In this document: positions 58,364-64,000 of the stretch, piece by piece
Position numbering within the stretch: position 1 is the stretch's first letter
How the letters are laid out: each line of letters opens with the position of its first letter
The notes under the pieces: generated by a model
Databases searched by the model: none
The model's input: the letters and a program-made list of their open reading frames with translations, nothing else
Told to the model about the DNA's origin: nothing
Assembly: GCA_964017065.1 (NCBI GenBank)
Contig: OZ024786.1
Span: forward strand, 5,805,781-5,869,780
From: Haliclona indistincta
Taxonomy: Eukaryota; Porifera; Demospongiae; Haplosclerida; Chalinidae
DNA length: 64,000 nt
Direction: 5' to 3'
Program-made: the position numbers and the translations under genes

Positions 58364-59060
58364 TCACACATAAAACCGTTTTCTCTTCTTCTTGAACATA
58401 TTTGAGAGATCGGGATTTAACAGTAGCTCCTTGGGTGGAAAGATACGGTCGGAAATTTCTGGATGTTGTTTTACACGAGACTCCTGGTAACTCATAACTC
58501 GATTGACCGATGTAGAAGCCGCCCATTTTGGTACTTTCTTTTCAGGACAAGACTAATCATCGGTACTATCATCACTACTGAGATCTGATATGTTGTAATT
58601 CTCATCTGCTTCATCAAGAGGATTCGCTGGAGATAGTTTATAACTGGCAATTCCAGCATACTTTTGGTGGTGTTTATTCAGCAGTGGCGATGAAATTACA
58701 GATGGTGCAGGCTTAATATAGGTAGTATCTAGTGCAGGTTTAGTCGACGATGAAGAAGACAAATTGGTGGAAGCCGAGGGATCGCCGTTGTGTCTTTTGC
58801 AGCTTTTCTCTGATCTAGCTGTTGCTTCCAAATCATCTTATCAACAGGGTCAGCTGGTATTACTTTCTTGGGAGGATCTTCTTTCTGCATTTGCTGCTCT
58901 TTCCTTTTCTTCATTTCCGCCTCTCGCTCCCTCTCTTGTGCCTCTCTTTCTTCTCGCTCACGAATACGCTGCTTTTCTCGTTCAGCAGCCTCTACTCTTC
59001 TCCTTTCATCCTCTGCCTCCATTCTTTTTCTATGTATCTCTTCAATCATTCTTCTCTCCT
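58364..59060 (-). CDS. INCENP-like inner centromere protein, 3-prime exon
   Basis: INCENP is the scaffold of the chromosomal passenger complex; its C-terminal IN-box binds and activates Aurora B kinase at centromeres. The exon starts after a CTGTAG acceptor (59061-59066) with a long single alpha helix (EERRMIEEIHRKRMEAEDER ... QMQKEDPPKK), as in INCENP. After DKMIWKQQLDQ the frame must shift by one base (about 58800) to continue STNLSSSSSTKP, then ENYNISDLSSDDSTDD. Next comes an in-frame TAG (58553-58555), then CPEKKVPKWA and, near the end, DLSNMFKKKRKRF, stopping at 58364-58366. SDDSTDD, PKWA and the basic FKKKRKRF-type end fit the IN-box. Two lesions are present. Upstream exons were not assigned. 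Confidence 0.7.
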
Positions 59061-59164
59061 CTACAGAAACACAAACGCAAGTAAAACTCACATACAGTCA
59101 ATTTCAGCTACCGTATAACCAGTTTTTTGGACAGTCAAATATTTCGTAAATAAATTTTAGCTGG

Positions 59165-59385
59165 ATCTAATTTGGTTCTTCATTAGGGGCTGAGGGGTTT
59201 GGGGCTGATAGAACTGAGATGCAGCCGTGCTTTGTTGTATCAGAGAGCTGTGTCCTATTTGAGATCAAGCCCCCTACAGTGTTCACCGCCCTGCAAGCAG
59301 CACTAGCGACCTACTACTGCCTGCACATATCTTATCCACAGAAATCGATTCCTGCTAGCTGTGTCCTCCTCTTTCTCTAGGAGAT
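59165..59385 (+). other. Coding-like fragment, unassigned
   Basis: The forward strand reads FGADRTEMQPCFVVSESCVL then KPPTVFTALQAALATYYCLHISYPQ in one frame, ending at TAG. The ATYYxxxISYPK-like helix resembles the C-terminal part of an uncharacterised family that I cannot name with certainty. It overlaps the presumed upstream intron of the INCENP-like gene on the opposite strand. Confidence 0.25.
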
Positions 59386-59598
59386 GATCCTAAAAAAGAA
59401 GATAATAATACCAAGAAGCAAATACGATATACCTCATTTATTAACAATATTTAACTCTTAAGTTGCTCACTCATTATAGCTGATCACATTATTCTGTAAT
59501 ATTATTATTAACCTCGTCACAATCATGAGAATGCGCTGAATACGAATATTCGAATGAAACCAGCTAGTAATAATTATTATGTAGACACACACACACAC

Positions 59599-59628
59599 AC
59601 TACTGACACACTATAGTGTGTCAGTAGT
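59599..59628. repeat. Perfect 30-bp palindrome
   Basis: ACTACTGACACACTA followed directly by its exact complement, next to a short (CA)n run. Possibly a tiny inverted repeat remnant or a hairpin formed by CA expansion. Confidence 0.9.
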
Positions 59629-59639
59629 GGTACACTAAT

Positions 59640-60700
59640 AGCCTGGCACGTGTGTCGATGTGCCCAACGGGTGGACAAGTATTTGGCTCACTTAAGTGTG
59701 TCAGGCTGCCACACTTGTTTTTACTGTGCTGCCCTCTAAGTATGATACCTATTCAGAGTTCAAAACCAACTTTATCTATGCTCTGTGTAACAATGGAGGA
59801 TTTGGTCTTTGTTAGTCATGCAGGTAGCTACTCAGTTCACAATTTGAACACAATCATTCAACTGCATCTTATCAATACATCAAAGTATATAACATGACAA
59901 TTATCAAGAACACATCAGTTAACACATTTTGAACATAATCATTCAACTGTATCTTCAATTCTTTTTGTATCAATGTATTATTATATGACATGACCATTAT
60001 CAAAAACACATCAGTATTACAATAATGATTTATAAATTAGTATCATTATCAATGAGGATCCAATTAATAACAGCAATTTAATAAGTGACTTGAAAGCAAG
60101 TACAACAGACAATAGCAATTTAAACATGTTGCTGTTGCATAGTAATCATGTTTACAAAAATAATTATAACAGAGCATTATAACATGAACAGCTGAAGCAG
60201 TGTCAGAAGGAGATCAAAACATTGCCAGAAATAATTGGACACGGTAATACCGTATAACATTTTCGTATACTATCTGCCACGTATCACGGGCATTGAGAGC
60301 GACCTGAAAGCGCAGCGCCCAAGATAATCTAACGTCGAGAAAGCTTAGTTCGACCTGGATACTTGCTCTAGAGATGCGTGGCTAATCAACTGTACGCATA
60401 GCGAAGCGCGTGCATATGCACTAGTTTTTTTCCCAGAGGAGTTCACCGCTTACTAATCGCTGTAATACATTAGATTTAGAATTTTAAAAAATTTCAATAT
60501 TTCTCACATTTTTTTTGTGGTTGCCAAGCAAATTTCTGGCTTAGTTCGATCCGGATTCAAGATAAGTGCTATAAATAGCTTCACCTTGTGCTTGTTTTGG
60601 ATATGGTAGACATGTGCATATTTTACCCACAATAGGAATTTTTGGTCTACCTGGTACTGATAATTCAAAATTAATTTACTAACGGTCCCGCTTACGGTAG
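59640..60700. other. No confirmed gene
   Basis: AT-rich with a repeated phrase AACACAATCATTCAACTG / AACATAATCATTCAACTG (about 59845-59865 and 59930-59950) followed by similar text, a short tandem duplication. No domain seen. Confidence 0.35.
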
Positions 60701-60713
60701 TCTGTTTATTCGC

Positions 60714-61046
60714 ATGTGGGCGGGTCCTTGTTTATGGCACTGCGGTGCTCGCCGTCGCGGAAGACCTACTTCGAGCACTGCCGTGTCAAGCGACAAGGTG
60801 TCTATCAAGTCTCCTCCGACAGACACTGACGTTCTGTGTCTAGTAGAGATACCACACTCGATGTTGCTTTACTGGTACTCGCTTGATGCACCAGACTACA
60901 GTGAGCTTTTGAACAACAGCATTCCAGACAGAGTCGTTGTTGTCAAGAAAGACAGCCAGCATTTAGTGAGCAGGTTAGCGTGTGTTTCTGCCCATGTTTA
61001 CATGGAACTGATACCACTACATGTACTAGATCAATTACAAAGGTAA
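60714..61046 (+). CDS. Possible first exon, unrecognised protein
   Basis: ATG in a CpG-richer stretch. It encodes a 110-residue frame with an arginine-rich start then VLCLVEIPHSMLLYWYSLD, DRVVVVKKDSQHLVSRL and YMELIPLHVLDQLQ, which looks globular. A donor, CAAAG|GTAAAAC, lies at the end of the frame (about 61040), so it may splice onward. No family was recognised and no downstream exon found. Confidence 0.35.
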   Translation: MWAGPCLWHCGARRRGRPTSSTAVSSDKVSIKSPPTDTDVLCLVEIPHSMLLYWYSLDAPDYSELLNNSIPDRVVVVKKDSQHLVSRLACVSAHVYMELIPLHVLDQLQR

Positions 61047-61049
61047 AAC

Positions 61050-61800
61050 AAGGAGAGGCCTTAACTTCTCCTTGTTGTTGGAGCCTGGGATGGAAGGTGT
61101 GCTGGAGCTGTATTACGTCAGATCTCCTTGCAGTAGACTAGAAAAACAGTTTACAACCATCCCAACAAAGAGAACTGATCCTTCTAGTCATGTCAAATTT
61201 AGCTATAATAATCAAAAGACTAAAGACTCCTGAGAAGTCCACAAGAATGGTAAACCACTGTCCGGTCAGCGAAGCGGTCAGCACAACGGATGAAGTAGCA
61301 ATGAATCTAAGGCACTAGTAGCAATATGGGGTGACTCAAAAGTACAGAGTCAACTGGATGGTATCACTAGAAACTTGACAAAGGATTGCTACTAGATGGC
61401 GCTGGCACCTTACGAGTGCAAGTCTTCGATTACTTCGCTCTCTATTCAAGTCTGTGTCACTAACGTTTGAAAAGAATTAACCATGTACAAGAGAACATTT
61501 TAGCCACTATTTTAGTCGCTAAAGATAGCCAAAAAGACATTGAATTGGTCTCATGGGCACTCATTAAATCTCATTTCTTGGAGACAATTTATGCACCAGT
61601 ATAGCACATGGTATACTTACTTACCTTTTATGAAAGTATTGCATGCAATAACCATAACATGCAGTGGCCAAGAGGTGTTAAAACAATTCCTAAATACTAG
61701 CTATACTCAGCTGTCATTTCATTGTGACATCACGTAAACCGCACCCATAATTCATGACGTTCCTAGAAATACAACGTGGCTGTAAATATGAAGCGTACCC
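61050..61800. other. No confirmed gene
   Basis: Short frames only; no domain recognised. Confidence 0.35.
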
Positions 61801-61809
61801 GTGGACTCG

Positions 61810-62640
61810 AGGAATACGCCTACTACTAGTAATCCACCGCCCAAGAGGAAATGTGCTTCAATAACAAATGATAAACTTCAAATACTCAAATGTGCGGACG
61901 CTACGCTACACCACTCACATCATCATCACCTAGTCGATATGTTGCAAATATTGCCCGCATGCAATTACTTATCCTTATTACCATGAACAGGACCGCAATA
62001 TGAGAGTGAGCGTCATAGACGGAAAAAATTGGGACAATAGCAAGGCGGCGGGCTCCGGAAGGCCATCAAAAATAACTAGATAAGTTATGGATTTTGTGGA
62101 GAAACAAATAAGAAGGGACAATGAGACAACAGCACACCAGCTAAAAAGCTGGTTACTGATGCCGGCATCAGCATCAGTCTAAGTACAATCTTGCGTTGGC
62201 TAAACTGCACTGGGCTTATTCAGAGAGAGCGATATTGCCAGCTCATAAGAGATGCCAACAAGCAAAAGAATCTTGATTTTTCCAAGGCTCAGCTGAATGA
62301 CCAACTTGATAATGTGATATTCACAGATGAGTGCACGATTCAGATGGAATCTCATAAAACATTCTGTTGCCAAAAGAAAGGCGAAGCTCCTAAGCAAAAG
62401 CCAAGGTATGATAGTATCTATTAAAGCAAACTGTGTATTTATATGATATGATTAACAATAATTACTTACCTCGTCAGACCAAAATACCCATTGAAAGAGC
62501 ACGTGTGTGATATGCTAAAGTGTATGATTGTTTGCTCATGTCTGGAGTTGTGTACACAAATGAAGTATACAATCAAATGACTACTTCAATGATGGAAATA
62601 GTGGAAAACCCATAATGTACATCATAATCACTGAACAAGA
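61810..62640 (+). pseudogene. Tc1-like transposase remnant with an intron
   Basis: Reads GRPSKIT then FVEKQIRRDNETTAHQL (helix-turn-helix region), AGISISLSTILRWLNCTGL, and the DDE_3 start DNVIFTDECTIQMESHKTFC with the first catalytic D in FTDE, up to KKGEAPKQKPR. A canonical 72-base GT-AG intron (62406-62477) follows, and the frame continues in phase as PKYPLKEHV. After that the frame shifts (VVYTNEVYNQM) and the second D and final acidic residue are not readable. Stops also lie upstream. Terminal repeats were not found. Confidence 0.7.
62406..62477 (+). other. 72-base GT-AG intron inside the Tc1-like transposase
   Basis: The donor follows CCAAG, the acceptor is CTCGTCAG, and joining the exons restores the family sequence KPRPKYPLK in phase. 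Introns are uncommon in Tc1 elements. Confidence 0.6.
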
Positions 62641-63199
62641 CATCTATATAGTCCTTGTGCACCATTGTGTGGTCACAAGTGGGCCATGCAACAACATCAA
62701 ACTGATATCTGAAAGCAGGTAAGTATGTATGTGCATACATTTTAAACACAAGAAAAACGGCCATGAATAACATTATAATTATTTTAGTTACAGTTATTTG
62801 AACATGGAACATGGCACATGGTCAAACAGGTGCATCAACTATCTCTAAAATAATGTATGGTTTTGGATGCTGTTTTTGATTGAAAACATGCTGGAAGGAC
62901 GAACAGATAGGAATGACCAGTGAAGGGGATAGGAATTGTCGCGTGAATATATCAAATGAAAATTGTTATGAACAGGAAATAAATTATTGTAAAGAAAGAC
63001 ACCTACATCAAATGGCCAAGACATTTATTATCAATTCAGTGTGGTGTAAAGTGCACGACCAGAGCGTCGACGCTGGCAAATCCTCAGGGACACAGAGTGT
63101 CCCGAGAAGCGCCAATTCCACGAGTTATAGAACTCAACTGGACGACCACGTACTCACTGAGATTAGAAAAATTAATCCTTCCGTACGGACTATTGCCGA

Positions 63200-63725
63200 C
63201 AGAGTCGGCGTCCTCGAATCGGAGCGACGAGCTTATCGCGCAGCCCCGCCAATGACCAAAAGACGAGCGACAGAGTCGCGCTCCTGGGCGAGCTGTATGG
63301 ACGAGGAAGCCTCAGAGCCAGGTACCCTCTCCAACGAAGAGCGGGAAGAGACCGCGCAAGGACCACTGTGCTGTCAGAGGAAAATATGGCCTTGCTCACC
63401 ACTTCCTTTGGCAGCACCATCCCAAACAGAGTGAGGAGAAGGAACCGCAACGCGTTTCCAACACCAGAGGTGGAGGCGGCGCGTTGTCCCAAGCTCGACC
63501 CTGTCTTCAGGACAAAGTCCGTTAAGGCAGAGGCCAAATCAGCGGACGGTGAGCTTGCCCGCATCCAGGCGTTTGTCCACGATCCAGTCGGTCCGATGGT
63601 CGAACTGCTCCTCGGATTAGATGCGGAGACAGAGTCCCAACTCTCGCTTGAGGACACCAGAGTAGCTTTGTCTGATGCCATCAAGCTACTGGGCAATGCG
63701 TCCACTCGGATATCAAAACTGAGAA
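63200..63725 (+). pseudogene. DIRS-type Gag-like fragment
   Basis: The forward frame that includes the ATG at 63386 reads TTVLSEENMALLTTSFGSTI, TKSVKAEAKSADGELARIQAF, VHDPVGPMVELLLGLDAETE and SDAIKLLGNASTRISKLR. This is the conserved tail of ORF1/Gag of DIRS-like retrotransposons in marine invertebrates, as I remember the family. Upstream (63200-63385) the similarity continues in this frame without a clear start. The long reverse-strand frame over this region is a shadow. It is fused in frame to an integrase tail at about 63725. Confidence 0.55.
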
Positions 63726-64000
63726 TCAAAATTGCTATTGCTCAAGAGAAGCAAAATAAATATCACGATTTCAAGCATGGTGCTGTTTCCTGCTTTAAAG
63801 TAGGATCGGTTGTGTTGAAGAAGGTTTTCACACACAAAAGGCGGCGAAGAGGAAAGCTGGACTATCAGTTGGAAGGGACATTCAAAGATACAAAGTCCCT
63901 TGGAAAAGGTTTATTCCATCTAACAGACACTCAAGAAATCAGAGTATGTTGTAATTGTTTTTGCATTAACTGTACCCTATATTTTAATAGAGGCTATTGT
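63386..64000 (+). CDS. Chimeric open frame: DIRS-Gag-like joined to integrase C-terminus, partial
   Basis: One uninterrupted frame from ATG 63386 to the window end (205 codons, no stop). The first ~113 codons are the Gag-like tail. The remainder reads IAIAQEKQNKYHDFKHGAVSCFKVGSVVLKK, then GKLDYQLEGTF and KSLGKGLFHLTD, the post-core C-terminal region of Ty3/KRBA2-type integrases. A GT-AG pair (63944-63990, 47 bases, with donor GTATGT) could be an intron. The joint is in frame, which could be chance. Protein identity beyond the window is unknown. Confidence 0.5.
   Translation, partial: MALLTTSFGSTIPNRVRRRNRNAFPTPEVEAARCPKLDPVFRTKSVKAEAKSADGELARIQAFVHDPVGPMVELLLGLDAETESQLSLEDTRVALSDAIKLLGNASTRISKLRIKIAIAQEKQNKYHDFKHGAVSCFKVGSVVLKKVFTHKRRRRGKLDYQLEGTFKDTKSLGKGLFHLTDTQEIRVCCNCFCINCTLYFNRGYC

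Noticed and set aside
54746..58555. Reassignment of TAG as a sense codon, suggested by in-frame TAG in two genes
   Set aside because: The HIRAN gene ends at TAG and the BEN gene's apparent end is TAG, so TAG acts as a stop here. Lesions or base errors are simpler.
60535..60560. tRNA-like B-box (GTTCGATCCGG)
   Set aside because: No A-box or cloverleaf could be placed at suitable spacing; no tRNA is called anywhere in the window.
63190..63729. 179-residue reverse-strand ORF
   Set aside because: Shadow of the forward DIRS-Gag-like frame; it has no domain and is serine-rich from complement codons.

Overview
The window is nuclear DNA from an invertebrate animal. No bacterial operon, ribosome binding site or RNA gene was seen. 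Exon-like pieces are joined by very short GT-AG introns (about 47 to 72 bases wherever both ends can be read), the base composition is AT-rich, and the sequence is crowded with microsatellites, minisatellites and DNA transposons. I infer a marine invertebrate, possibly a sponge, from the short introns and from the mixture of DNA-transposon and Ty3, DIRS, BEL and copia-like remnants. No taxonomic marker was seen, so this is only an inference.

Layout. 0-14 kb: an intergenic or intronic landscape made of locally duplicated repeat modules, a foldback element (227-491), a Mutator-like MITE (2207-2851), a 36-39 bp minisatellite (5055-5586), a TTAA-flanked MITE (7891-8047) and a nested hAT structure: a 2.9 kb hAT element with a 765-codon transposase inside an older TIR element (8134-11604). 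A hAT-type MITE with exact 8-bp target duplications follows (11994-12455). 14-18 kb: a ~58 bp minisatellite, an unassigned reverse-strand ORF and 1.4 kb of CACT satellite. 18-24 kb: a truncated Mutator-like transposase, decayed C2H2 fingers, a piggyBac N-terminal remnant, a perfect 151-bp-arm palindrome and a TA-flanked MITE. 24.4-25.2 kb: a TA-flanked TIR element whose only gene is a complete small HIRAN-domain protein, the most unusual object in the window. 25-33 kb: zinc-finger, CACTA/DUF4218, BEN-domain and PIF-Harbinger remnants. 33.7-38.2 kb: a possible first exon, a piggyBac C-terminal remnant, a 1.2 kb element with 70-bp perfect TIRs, and decayed RING and SAMHD1-like fragments. 38-50 kb: two diverged copies of an unknown module, a Ty3-type integrase remnant, a second C2H2 module copy, BEL/Pao and copia remnants. 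49.9-52.2 kb: a BED-finger hAT element, complete at both ends but with one nonsense codon. 54-59 kb: two multi-exon reverse-strand cellular genes, a coiled-coil protein and an INCENP-like protein with an IN-box. 60-64 kb: a possible first exon, a Tc1-like transposase with an intron, and a DIRS-Gag/integrase chimera running off the end.

Most genes here are mobile-element proteins and do not form a pathway. Candidate host genes are the INCENP-like gene, the adjacent coiled-coil gene, the BEN-domain gene and perhaps first exons near 33.7 and 60.7 kb. The first three each carry one or two frame-breaking lesions, so either this locus is decaying or the assembly contains base errors.
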